DNA of 64,000 nt, taken from Xanthomonas hortorum (lineage in GTDB: Bacteria; Pseudomonadota; Gammaproteobacteria; Xanthomonadales; Xanthomonadaceae). The notes under the pieces are model-generated. The model was not told where the DNA came from and searched no databases. It saw nothing but the letters and a program-made list of their open reading frames with translations. The position numbers were made by a program, and so were the translations under genes. Positions 8,560-16,895 of the stretch are shown piece by piece (position 1 is the first letter of the stretch; each line of letters starts with the position of its first letter). The stretch is taken from the NCBI RefSeq assembly GCF_024339125.1, contig NZ_CP101417.1, positions 620,001 to 684,000 of the forward strand. The letters are read 5' to 3'.

Positions 8560-8645
8560 ATTGTTTATTGCGCCATCAGTTTTGCCAGTTACTCCCCACT
8601 TCTTCCCATCGCGCATACACCCGGCAATCCAGGAACAATTCCCCC

Positions 8646-9434
8646 ATGGCAACCCACACCAACACCCAAATCCGCCGCGACTCGCGCCTGCGCTCCGTAC
8701 AGGTGCTGCGCTGCGAATCGATCACCCCGCAGATGCGCCGCATCGTGTTTGGCGGCAACGAGCTGGCCGGCTTTCAAAGCGACGCACCGGACGATCACGT
8801 CAAGCTGTTCTTCCCCAATGCCGATGGCGCCTTCGTGCTGCCGACGATGACGCCGGAAGGCCCGCGCTATGACGAAGGCGCCCTGCCATCGCCGGGACGC
8901 GACTACACCCCGCGCGCATTCAACCCGCAGAGCGGCGAGCTGAGCATCGACTTCGTGCTGCACGGCGACGGCGTGGCCACCAGCTGGGCAGCGCACGCAC
9001 AGCCCGGCGACACGCTGAAGATCGGCGGCCCGCGCGGCTCATTTCTGGTCGCCGACGACTACGACCACTACGTGCTGATCGGCGACGAAACCGCACTGCC
9101 GGCGATCGGCCGCTGGCTCGAAGCAATGCCTGCCGACATGCATGCAGAAGTCTTTATCGAAATCGCCGATGCCGCAGAACGCCAGGAGTTGCTCAGCGCC
9201 GCCGACGTGGACGTGTACTGGCTGGAACGCAACGGCTTCGATGCGGCCAGCAGCACATTGTTGGAAGACAGCCTGCGCGATTACGAGCCGCACGATGGCG
9301 ATACCTTCTACTGGATCGGCGCCGAATCCATGCGTGCACGTGCGATGCGCAAGTTTCTTGAAGAACACCATGGCGTGGACAAGGAGTCGGTGCGCGCGAA
9401 GGGTTATTGGAAGGCTGAATCAGCTCCGCACTAA
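8646..9434 (+). CDS. siderophore-interacting protein (FAD/NAD(P)H ferric-siderophore reductase)
   Basis: A 262-residue flavoprotein of the ViuB/YqjH family, which reduces ferric siderophores in the cytoplasm and releases iron. The N-terminal FAD-binding domain (about 10-130) has the RDYTPRAFNP flavin motif, then HGDGVATSWAAHAQPGDTL and GGPRGSF. The C-terminal SIP domain (about 135-260) contains LIGDETALPAIGRWLE and a closing GYWK. The start MATHTNTQIRRDSRLRS at 8646 is the family-like one. The gene most likely formed a unit with padR before the IS insertion. Confidence 0.9.
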   Translation: MATHTNTQIRRDSRLRSVQVLRCESITPQMRRIVFGGNELAGFQSDAPDDHVKLFFPNADGAFVLPTMTPEGPRYDEGALPSPGRDYTPRAFNPQSGELSIDFVLHGDGVATSWAAHAQPGDTLKIGGPRGSFLVADDYDHYVLIGDETALPAIGRWLEAMPADMHAEVFIEIADAAERQELLSAADVDVYWLERNGFDAASSTLLEDSLRDYEPHDGDTFYWIGAESMRARAMRKFLEEHHGVDKESVRAKGYWKAESAPH

Positions 9435-9477
9435 CGGACAGCATGGCGGCCTCTGGGTGCTGAGTTTCCCCAGCAGA

Positions 9478-9870
9478 CGGCTGTTGATCTGTGGATTTTC
9501 CGCAGGGCCCTTGCCTGCCTACCATCGCGGGACACGCCGCAAGTACGTCCGTGTAGGCTCTTACGCGGCATCCATGCCGCGTAAGGTCCCGCGACGGTAG
9601 GCAGGCAAGGACCAGTCGAGATGGTCGGTGCGCATGGTTGCAAGCAAGGCATGGTGTGTTATTTGGACAACGCTGCGGCCGATCAGCTTCGCAACGCAAA
9701 ACGCAACGCGATCAACAGGTAGGCTTTCATCAAACGCCCGATCAACTCTCTGGTGCGGTGTCCTTGCCGCTTGCGGGACCGTGTGGCGGCATGGATGCCG
9801 CCACCGAGCCTACATGGACGTACTTGCGGCGTGTCCCGCGAGCGGCGAGGACACCGCACCCTCGACCGCA
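9478..9870. repeat. composite palindromic repeat (A-spacer-B), copy 1
   Basis: Part A (9505-9613) has long outer arms (CCCTTGCCTGCCTACCATCG... paired with ...CGACGGTAGGCAGGCAAGG) and a perfect inner hairpin CTTACGCGGCAT-CC-ATGCCGCGTAAG. Part B (9755-9857) has outer arms GCGGTGTCCTTGCCGCTTGC / GCGAGCGGCGAGGACACCGC and an inner TGGCGGCATGGATGCCGCCA hairpin. The about 140-base spacer between them is also similar to that of copy 2 (19790-20185). It lies between two convergent genes. Confidence 0.8.
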
Positions 9871-9885
9871 ACGCCCAAAAAAACG

Positions 9886-9928
9886 GCGCTTCCAACCGAG
9901 ATGGGGAAGCGCCGTTTTTTCTTTAGTG
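9886..9928. terminator. bidirectional rho-independent terminator
   Basis: AAAAAACGGCGCTTCC and GGAAGCGCCGTTTTTT (loop about 12 bases) form a strong stem with T-runs on both strands. It sits between the siderophore-interacting protein gene (plus) and the yceI-like gene (minus), so it can end both transcripts. Confidence 0.85.
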
Positions 9929-10011
9929 AACCGCATGATGCCAATCGAACGGCTCCTGCGTTCCACACATCGGTGCGATCACGCGCACCGATGCATCACC
10001 TTCGCGGCGAA

Positions 10012-10743
10012 TTACTTCGCGGCAGCAGCGTCACCGGCCTTGGCCTGCAGCGCTTCGGTGGTGATGCGGATCTTCACTTCGTCGCTGACGTTCGGGGCGT
10101 ACTGGCCCACGCCGAAGTCGGTGCGCTTGATGGTGGTGGTGGCGTCGAAACCAGCGGCCGGCACCTTCTTCATCGGGTGCTCGCCGGCACCGTTGAGGGT
10201 GACGTCCAGCACGACCGGCTTGGTCTGATCCTTGATGGTCAGATCGCCGGTGACGGTCAGCTTGTTGGGGCCGGCCGCTTCGACCTTGGTGCTCTTGAAG
10301 GTGGCGGTCGGGAACTTGGCCGCGTCGAAGAAGTCACCGCTCTTGAGGTGTTCGTCGAACTTGGCGGTGAAGCTGTTCAAGCCGGACAGCGGCAGGGTGA
10401 CCTGCACGGTGGACTTGGTCACGTCGGCCGCGTCGTACACCAGGGTGCCGTCGACATTGCCGAAATGCGCGGTGGGGTTGGAGAAGCCGAAGTGGCTCCA
10501 CTGCGCCAGCACGTCGGTGTGGCTCGGGTCCAGGGTGTAGGTGCCCGAGGCCACTGTCACGGCCGGCGCGGTCGAAGCGGTCGACTCGGCGGCAGCAGGT
10601 GCCGGGGCAGCAGCGGCATCGGCCGGTGCGGTGGCGGCCGGGGTTTCGGCGGCCGGTGCGGCGGCGTTGTCGGCCGGCTTGGAGCAGGCGGCAATGGCCA
10701 GGGTCAGGGCGAGCGGCAGCAGCAGTTTGTGGGTGGTCTTCAT
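10012..10743 (-). CDS. YceI-like lipoprotein
   Basis: A 243-residue exported protein. The signal peptide MKTTHKLLLPLALTLAIAAC ends in a lipobox (AIAAC, Cys at residue 20), so it should be lipid-anchored. An Ala/Pro-rich low-complexity linker covers about residues 25-62. The YceI domain (about 65-235) is a lipocalin-like barrel known to bind polyisoprenoid lipids; it begins YTLDPSHTDVLAQWSHFGFSNP and has the typical GVGQYAP segment near its end. YceI family members are plain periplasmic proteins in E. coli; the lipoprotein form with linker is the noteworthy variation. Confidence 0.86.
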   Translation of the reverse strand: MKTTHKLLLPLALTLAIAACSKPADNAAAPAAETPAATAPADAAAAPAPAAAESTASTAPAVTVASGTYTLDPSHTDVLAQWSHFGFSNPTAHFGNVDGTLVYDAADVTKSTVQVTLPLSGLNSFTAKFDEHLKSGDFFDAAKFPTATFKSTKVEAAGPNKLTVTGDLTIKDQTKPVVLDVTLNGAGEHPMKKVPAAGFDATTTIKRTDFGVGQYAPNVSDEVKIRITTEALQAKAGDAAAAK

Positions 10744-10833
10744 TGAAACTCCATGTGATGAGAGACGCGTTGAATCAACGCGGATGGGACAGAACGCAGA
10801 CGGACGAGGACTGCAGGAAAGGGGGACGCGCGC

Positions 10834-11424
10834 TTATTCGATGCGTGCGGCTTCGTCAAAACTCAGGCGCGGCAGCCGCGGATACAACGCGGCCGGGTCA
10901 CCGTAGCCGAGATTGATCAGGAAATTGGATTTGATCGGCGTGCCGGCAAAGAACGCCGCATCCACCTTGGCATTGTCGAAGCCGGACATCGGGCCGGCAT
11001 CCAGACCCAGCGCACGTGCGGCCAGGATCAGATAGGCGCCCTGCAGCGAGCTGTTACGGAACGCACCGGACACGCGCATATCGCGCGAACCTTCGAACCA
11101 GCTCTTGGCATCGGCATGCGGGAACAGGTAGGGCAGCTTTTCGTGGAATTGCTCGTCATAACCGACGATCACCGTGACCGGCGCGCCCAGCGTCTTGGCG
11201 GCATTGGCCTCGGACAGCGCTGGCTTGAGCTTCTGCTTGCCTTCCGGGCTGGTCACGAACACGAAACGTGCCGGCGAGCCGTTGGCGGCCGTCGGGCCCC
11301 ACTTCACCAACTCGTAGAGCTGGCGCAGCTGGTCTTCGCTGACAGGCGTGTCGAGAAAGGCGTTTTGCGTGCGGGCTGTGCGGAACAGCTGATCCAGCAC
11401 GGCAGCGTCGAGCAGGTCGGACAT
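10834..11424 (-). CDS. RutE/HadB-like nitroreductase (putative malonic semialdehyde reductase)
   Basis: A 196-residue FMN-dependent nitroreductase, the same length as E. coli RutE. Motifs are [22 protein letters not shown] near residues 33-54 and [17 protein letters not shown] near residues 142-158. Orthologs reduce malonic semialdehyde to 3-hydroxypropionate in pyrimidine breakdown, but no other rut genes are in view, so the physiological substrate is uncertain. The start [14 protein letters not shown] at 11424 is preferred; the frame runs further upstream without support. Confidence 0.85.
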   Translation of the reverse strand: MSDLLDAAVLDQLFRTARTQNAFLDTPVSEDQLRQLYELVKWGPTAANGSPARFVFVTSPEGKQKLKPALSEANAAKTLGAPVTVIVGYDEQFHEKLPYLFPHADAKSWFEGSRDMRVSGAFRNSSLQGAYLILAARALGLDAGPMSGFDNAKVDAAFFAGTPIKSNFLINLGYGDPAALYPRLPRLSFDEAARIE

Positions 11425-11560
11425 GGAGACTCCGGAAGGCAAAGGAATGGGCGACAGTAGAGTGCGGCACCGGCCCAGGTGTGAAGACCCGCAGTGTAGA
11501 GTGACGCGATTGCTGCAACACACGCTCAATCTGAAACAAATCTATGTCGGATTCGAAACG

Positions 11561-12508
11561 ATGGCGCTGACCTGGGCGGTCAGCGATGGCCGCGCCGGCA
11601 ACGCACGCCAGGCTGAGGCGCTGGCGCGTGCGCTGCAGCCAGAGCCGGTCACCGCGCTGCATGTGCAGGCCCGCGCGCCCTGGCGCTGGGTTGCGCCGCG
11701 CCTGTTACCAGGCGCCCAGGCCGCATTCGGACCCGGATTTGCCCGGCAATTGCAGCAGCCACCGGCGCTGGCGATCGGCTGCGGACGCCAGGCCGCGCTT
11801 GCCACCCGGCTGTTGCGCGCGCGCGGTAGCCAGGTGGTGCAAGTCCTGGACCCGCGCCTGGACCGGCGCCATTGGGATCTGCTGATCGTGCCCGAGCACG
11901 ATGCGCTGCGTGGCGCGAACGTGATCACCCTGCTCGGCAGCCTGCACCCGGTGGACGATGCCTGGCTCGCCGCTGGCCGCGCCGCGTTCCCCACGCTCGG
12001 CACCCTGCCCGGCCCGCGCGTGGCGCTGCTGATCGGCGGCCCCACCGCACATGTGCCGTGGACGACCCAGGCGTTGGCGGCGCTGTGCGCGCAGCTACGC
12101 GAGCAGCTGTACGCGGTCGGCGGCAGCCTGCTGGTGACCACGTCGCGACGCACTCCGCCGGAGGCAATGGCGACGCTGCGCAAGCTGTGCGCAGATCTGC
12201 CAGGCCTGCTGTGGTGCGATACGCGCGATGGGCCAAATCCATACGCCGGCCTGCTGGGCTGGGCCGATGCGATCGTGGCCAGCGCCGACTCGGTCAACCT
12301 GCTGTCCGAAGCCTGCGCCACGCGCGTACCGGTGGCCGCAGCATTTGCCGATCAGGCACAAGGGCGGGTTGAGACATATGTTCGGGCACTGCAAGCGCAC
12401 GGCCGTCTATGCGAGGCAAGCGCTGTGTTCGCAGCGCAGCCGCACCTTGAGCCATTGCGTGAAACCCAGCGCATTGCCACCCTGGTGCGTGAGCGCGTGC
12501 ACGTATGA
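11561..12508 (+). CDS. ELM1/GtrOC1 family protein (DUF1022)
   Basis: A 315-residue protein resembling the 'mitochondrial fission ELM1' family (DUF1022), a predicted GT-B-like nucleotide-sugar fold widespread in bacteria. Visible landmarks are WAVSDGRAGNARQAEALA at the N-terminus, ALLIGGPTAHVPW in the middle and a SADSVNLLSEACATRVPVA block near residues 245-263 typical of the C-terminal donor-binding half. Function in bacteria is not settled; a role in envelope sugar metabolism is only an inference from the fold. Divergent from the nitroreductase gene. Confidence 0.75.
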   Translation: MALTWAVSDGRAGNARQAEALARALQPEPVTALHVQARAPWRWVAPRLLPGAQAAFGPGFARQLQQPPALAIGCGRQAALATRLLRARGSQVVQVLDPRLDRRHWDLLIVPEHDALRGANVITLLGSLHPVDDAWLAAGRAAFPTLGTLPGPRVALLIGGPTAHVPWTTQALAALCAQLREQLYAVGGSLLVTTSRRTPPEAMATLRKLCADLPGLLWCDTRDGPNPYAGLLGWADAIVASADSVNLLSEACATRVPVAAAFADQAQGRVETYVRALQAHGRLCEASAVFAAQPHLEPLRETQRIATLVRERVHV

Positions 12509-12557
12509 TGGCGCGGCCGTGAGTGACACGGGGCAGACACAAGGACGATGCACCCGC

Positions 12558-13421
12558 ATGCAGATGGAAGACAAACAACGCACCTGGCCTGCAACAACAC
12601 TGTTGCTCCTGTGCCTGAGTGCCGCACTGCCCGCCGTTGCCGCGCCGGTGTGCACCCCGCATTACCCCACACCGGCCACGCTGGCGGCGATGTTCGACAT
12701 GGCCAAATCCACCCAACAGGCGCTGGATGCAGTGGATGGTGCGCAGGTAGTGCTGCTGGCACGCGGCGGCCAGGATCTGAGCCGCTACGGCTTGAAACAC
12801 AGCCACCTGGCCTTCGCGCTGCGCGAGGACGACGGCACCTGGCGGGTGAAGCACCTGCTCAATCACTGCAAGTCGGACAGCTCCGAGCTGTATCGCGAAG
12901 GCCTGAGCAACTTCATCGGCGAAAGCGCACTCAATGCGGATCTGCGCGTCGGCGTGCTGGCGCCTGCATTGCAGCAGCAGCTACACACGCTGTTGCAGGA
13001 TCCGGCCCCGCTGGCACACACGCTGCACGAAGCGCGCTACAGCATGATTGCCTATCCGTTTTCCACCGAGTATCAGAACTCCAATCAATGGGTGCTCGAA
13101 GTGCTGGCAGCAGCGCTGGCGGCGACCGATGCACCTTCTGCGACACCGGCGCCGGTGCAGGATCGGCGCAGCGCGCAAGCCTGGCTCAAGCGTAACGGCT
13201 ACCAGCCCACGCGCCTGCATCTCGATCTGAGCAAGCGCATCGGCGCACGTTTTTTCGTCGCCAATGCCGCCGTCACCGACCATCCTGCCAGCGAGCGTAT
13301 CTCCGGCAATTACTCGGTGATCACGGTCGAGTCGGTGTTCGATTTCCTGCAGCAACATCAGCTGCTGCAGCAGGATCATTCCATTCCACACAGCGTCACC
13401 ACGCACGGAGCGCCTCCATGA
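12558..13421 (+). CDS. exported DUF2145 family protein
   Basis: A 287-residue protein with a signal peptide (TLLLLCLSAALPAVAAPVC, cleavage after about residue 29). The mature part fits DUF2145, a family of unknown function. It has SHLAFALREDDGTWRVKHLLNHC and later YSMIAYPFSTEYQNSNQWVL, which give conserved His, Cys and Asn/Gln residues. This patterning could suit a papain-like or permuted NlpC/P60-type hydrolase, but that is inference. It ends by overlapping the next gene (ATGA), and the two are surely cotranscribed. Confidence 0.75.
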   Translation: MQMEDKQRTWPATTLLLLCLSAALPAVAAPVCTPHYPTPATLAAMFDMAKSTQQALDAVDGAQVVLLARGGQDLSRYGLKHSHLAFALREDDGTWRVKHLLNHCKSDSSELYREGLSNFIGESALNADLRVGVLAPALQQQLHTLLQDPAPLAHTLHEARYSMIAYPFSTEYQNSNQWVLEVLAAALAATDAPSATPAPVQDRRSAQAWLKRNGYQPTRLHLDLSKRIGARFFVANAAVTDHPASERISGNYSVITVESVFDFLQQHQLLQQDHSIPHSVTTHGAPP

Positions 13422-13921
13422 ACATCCCTCTTCGATCTGCCGGCCTTGGCCTGTTGCTGGCCATCGCGTTTGGTCAACCGATGCGGGCCCACGCAGGCTT
13501 GACCACGATCACGCGCGGCGATGCCTCGATGATGTCGGCGATTCTGGTGGTGTCTGCACCGGTATTCGTGTCGATCGCTGTCGGCCACAGTGTGGGCAGG
13601 GGCTCGGAAGCACTCGGCGATGCATCGAACAAGGCCTCCGCCGGGCCATTGCCGCCGATGCGAGTGAAGTCGGTGGAGAAAACCACCGATGGCGGCTGCG
13701 AAGTGCACTTGCAGGATCCAGCGCAAGCCGACAACACCGCCATGCTGCGCTGGCCGGCGCGCCAGGACGACCCCACTGCAGGCTTCCATGTCGGCGAGAC
13801 AGTGCGCTTCCAGCCGAGCCCGGCCGGTGCAGGCTGGACCGTGCACTCGCCGCAAGGCCAGGCGTTGGCTTTTGTGCCGACCGCAGAAGCGGCCGCGCAG
13901 AACAGCAGCAAGACCTGGTGA
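13418..13921 (+). CDS. small exported protein coupled to DUF2145
   Basis: A 167-residue protein with a cleavable signal peptide (GLGLLLAIAFGQPMRAHA, about residues 9-26). A second hydrophobic stretch at about 38-58 (MMSAILVVSAPVFVSIAVGHS) may be a membrane segment. The C-terminal half (about 80-155) looks like a compact beta domain. Start overlaps the DUF2145 stop by four bases, which implies a shared function such as a partner or inhibitor. I do not recognise a named family. Confidence 0.7.
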   Translation: MNIPLRSAGLGLLLAIAFGQPMRAHAGLTTITRGDASMMSAILVVSAPVFVSIAVGHSVGRGSEALGDASNKASAGPLPPMRVKSVEKTTDGGCEVHLQDPAQADNTAMLRWPARQDDPTAGFHVGETVRFQPSPAGAGWTVHSPQGQALAFVPTAEAAAQNSSKTW

Positions 13922-14146
13922 TGCTGCAAAGCTGCGTACAGCAGCTATCGGCTGCGATAAGGCGTCGCTGACGGCGCCTCACGTATCCAGACCACGTGTT
14001 ACGCGCGGTGCGCGCGCGTGTATCGGCCACTGTCTGCCGAACAGCCGCGCCGTGCTGCTGGTGCAGGCACTGGCGGCCCCGCGCGCACTGGCCGGCATGC
14101 GCCAACGCGCGGATAATTCGCGCTGATCGCTCACTGCCGCACCGCC

Positions 14147-14704
14147 ATGTCCACCACATCCCCCACGCTGTTCGCTCCGCTCACCGCACGTGCCTTGACG
14201 TGGGCGGTGCTGGCCATGGGCGCGGTGGTGCTGTTGTCCAATATTCTGGTGCAGTACCCGATCAACGATTGGCTGACCTGGGGCGCGTTCTCGTACCCCT
14301 TGGCATTTCTGGTGAGCAACCTGATCAATCGCCGCTTCGGCCCACGCGCAGCGCGCAAGGTCGCCTGGTGCGGGTTTGCGCTCGCGGTGGTGTTGTCGAT
14401 CTGGCTGGCCACGCCGCGGATCGCGGTCGCGTCATGCAGCGCTTTTATCGCCGCGCAATTACTGGATATCAGCGTGTTCGATCGCCTGCGCAATGGCAAC
14501 TGGTGGCGCGCACCGATCGTGGCCACCACCTGCAGCGCCACGCTGGATACGGCGATCTTCTGGAGCATCGCCTTTGCCGGCGTCGGCTTGCCGTGGATCA
14601 GCTGGGCGGCCGGCGATCTGGCGGTGAAGCTGGGCATGGGCGTATTTCTGCTCGGCCCGTTCCGCGCACTGCTGTGGCGGAGTGCTCCGCGCGCGAGCGG
14701 GTGA
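14147..14704 (+). CDS. VUT family transporter (queuosine precursor transporter-like)
   Basis: A 185-residue polytopic membrane protein of the vitamin-uptake-transporter-like (YhhQ/VUT) family, whose E. coli member imports queuosine precursors. About five to six hydrophobic segments are visible, for example WAVLAMGAVVLLSNILV, FSYPLAFLVSNLINRRFG and VAWCGFALAVVLSIWLA. The family pattern FLVSNLINRRFGPRAAR and the later DTAIFWSIAFAG block are present. Slightly shorter than YhhQ (about 220). Substrate is by homology only. Confidence 0.8.
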   Translation: MSTTSPTLFAPLTARALTWAVLAMGAVVLLSNILVQYPINDWLTWGAFSYPLAFLVSNLINRRFGPRAARKVAWCGFALAVVLSIWLATPRIAVASCSAFIAAQLLDISVFDRLRNGNWWRAPIVATTCSATLDTAIFWSIAFAGVGLPWISWAAGDLAVKLGMGVFLLGPFRALLWRSAPRASG

Positions 14705-15267
14705 CTGCAGCACACACCTGGATCGACATGATACGGGTACGCCTGTATCAAACGGCAGTGCATCGATCGCACACGCTCCTAATACGAGCCACAACGTGGC
14801 TGCTCGCTTATGACATCACATCTTCGCAGTCGAAATGAAAGCGTGCGCAGATCTGCGGCACAGTCGTCTCGTGAGTCAACTGGGAGCAAAAAAACGCTTG
14901 GTTTACGTGTCGACTAGGGTTGATGCGCCCACACTGTTGCACGCACATCGAGAACACCGGCATATCGCGTTTGGTCAGCGACGTCCTAGTACAGGCAAAT
15001 CCAGGTGACTCCACCGCGGCAAGGCGTATTCATTATCACGTGGCGGAACGAGAGATTGCGTACACCGAATTGATTAGGCGGTCCGCATCTTTAATGGCAG
15101 AGCTGGACCGATGATGGATGAAACCACCAGACGGCACCCACAAACGTGTGCTACGCCCCTCAATTCTCTACCCGGCACGCTCTGTTCATTACGTTCGGTC
15201 ATAGGCCCGCCCAGCATCGACTCAACCGGCATCGCTGATTTCCGTCCTGCACTCTAGGAGACCCCTC
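14705..15267. other. 563-base atypical region upstream of xopAG
   Basis: Lower in GC than its surroundings and without any convincing gene. Short open frames on both strands lack family resemblance and codon bias. I found no canonical PIP box (TTCGB-N15-TTCGB); the only TTCGG (15194-15198) has no partner. It may hold remnants of the DNA that brought in the effector gene. Confidence 0.5.
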
Positions 15268-16812
15268 ATGCGAACAAAAACCTCACTGCCGTTGGCCACC
15301 GTTCAGCGGCTACTGACCCCTGGCGCCTCCTCCGGGTTATCCACGCCCGCGTCTGCGTCGGCGTCAGCCACTCCCTGTGCAGAAACGACGGCAGGCTTAC
15401 TGGGAGCGTTGCCTCGAAAGAACAAGCAAAAACAGCAAAGCCAACGTCCACCCAATACGCAGGACGGCACACCAAAGAATGGCAGAGACCATGGTGGACA
15501 GTGGGCAAAACGAGCTGCCAAGTACGCTCTTGGCATCGCTGGCGCAGGCTATGTGGCAGACAACTTCTTTCTTTCAACGACCTCGCTCCGCGACGGCAAG
15601 GCCGGATTTAGCAGCAATGATCGGCTTGACCAAGCATGCGTGAAAGCGGAGAGCTATCACGCGCGGTATCACAGCGCTACCGAAGAAGAACGCGCATCGC
15701 ACAGCCGTCCCTTCGTACCGATCAAAACGTGCGGGTCCAACCAGTTCGCCACCATGAGCGACTACCGTGCGGCGACCAAGGTTCATATTGGACACCTCTT
15801 CGACAGCCAGCACGCAAGGCAATCGCTGCTCACCAACCTTGCCTGCCTCAAGGGCGAGCGCGTCAGGGACGAGTGCATTGCCCAGTACGCCCCTACGCAT
15901 GTCCCGGCCAATCCGGACCTGAGTAGAAGCCCGCTCTACGAAACCAAGAACAAGTACTCTCTGACCGGCGTACCCAATGCTCAGACCGGTGCAAGCGGAT
16001 ATACCTCACGATCAATCACCCAGCCCTTCATCAATCGCGGCATGCAGCATTTCAAGCAGGATTCCCAGAGCGACAGAGCGTTGTCGCTCAAACAGTGCAT
16101 GGAATTGCTTGAACGTGCACTGGAGGGCGACGACAAACTTGGCAAGCAGGCACAACACGCTGCCGGCCAAGCGATCCTGAATTTCCGTCAGGTGTATGCC
16201 GCCGAGGAGCATTGGGGCCACCCAGAAAAGGTCATCATGAAAACGCTGATCGCCAACGGGCTGCTATCGCAGGAGCAAACAGACAGGATCGATGCGACCC
16301 TGATGTTCGAAGATCCGTCCATCAGCGTATTGAAAAGAAACACCAGTGTCGCCGGGCCGTTATTGCAACAGTTGGAAACGAAGTTCCAGTCCAGGCGTCT
16401 GCAGGATCGACCCGAAGCTCTTGCAGACTTCATGGAGATGGCGAAGCAGAAGAATATGGAAGGCCTGCCGATCGTGCACTTCAAGCTCAACGCGCAAGGC
16501 AATGGCTTCGAAGACTGTTCCGGGTTGGGCGATTCGTTCACCAGCGCAAATGCCGTTGCATGCATCAACCACGCACGCTTGATGAGTGGTGAGCCCCGTC
16601 TTTCCAAACAGGATGTAGGGGTAGTGGTGGCATGCCTCAATGCTGTATACGACGATGCGAGCAGCGTCAGGCATACGTTGCATGAAATCGCGCGCGGATG
16701 CTTCGTCGGAGCCGGCTACACCACCGAGGATGCCGACGTGTTTTACGAGAATGTCTGTAAGGATGCAGCACAGGCGTTCTATGCAGGAAGGTCCATGACC
16801 AGAAACGCCTAG
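15268..16812 (+). CDS. xopAG: type III effector XopAG (AvrGf1/HopG1 family)
   Basis: A 514-residue protein recognised by clear resemblance to Pseudomonas HopG1 and citrus AvrGf1. Shared blocks include FFLSTTSLRDGKAGF (about 95), KYSLTGVPNAQTG then YTSRSITQPF (about 232-255), GFEDCSGLGDSF and NHARLMSGEP near residues 410-440, and EIARGCFVGAGYT near the C-terminus. The N-terminal 60 residues are Ser/Thr/Ala-rich and disordered, as expected for a type III secretion signal. A GPLL sequence (residues 363-366) matches the GPxL cyclophilin-binding motif reported for AvrGf2. A good TAGGAG ribosome site precedes the ATG. Codon use is less GC-biased than neighbours, suggesting transfer. Family members trigger hypersensitive responses in some hosts or act in organelles. 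Confidence 0.92.
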   Translation: MRTKTSLPLATVQRLLTPGASSGLSTPASASASATPCAETTAGLLGALPRKNKQKQQSQRPPNTQDGTPKNGRDHGGQWAKRAAKYALGIAGAGYVADNFFLSTTSLRDGKAGFSSNDRLDQACVKAESYHARYHSATEEERASHSRPFVPIKTCGSNQFATMSDYRAATKVHIGHLFDSQHARQSLLTNLACLKGERVRDECIAQYAPTHVPANPDLSRSPLYETKNKYSLTGVPNAQTGASGYTSRSITQPFINRGMQHFKQDSQSDRALSLKQCMELLERALEGDDKLGKQAQHAAGQAILNFRQVYAAEEHWGHPEKVIMKTLIANGLLSQEQTDRIDATLMFEDPSISVLKRNTSVAGPLLQQLETKFQSRRLQDRPEALADFMEMAKQKNMEGLPIVHFKLNAQGNGFEDCSGLGDSFTSANAVACINHARLMSGEPRLSKQDVGVVVACLNAVYDDASSVRHTLHEIARGCFVGAGYTTEDADVFYENVCKDAAQAFYAGRSMTRNA

Positions 16813-16895
16813 ACCCGAGCGAGTGCTGATGCGTAGCGCACAAGGACTGCCGGGCGTGCCGCTCTGCAGAGAAACGGCTGGCTCCGCCGACGTCT

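Noticed and set aside
15160..15200. Possible PIP box for xopAG (TTCTC-N16-TTCAT)
   Set aside because: Both halves and the spacing deviate from TTCGB-N15-TTCGB.
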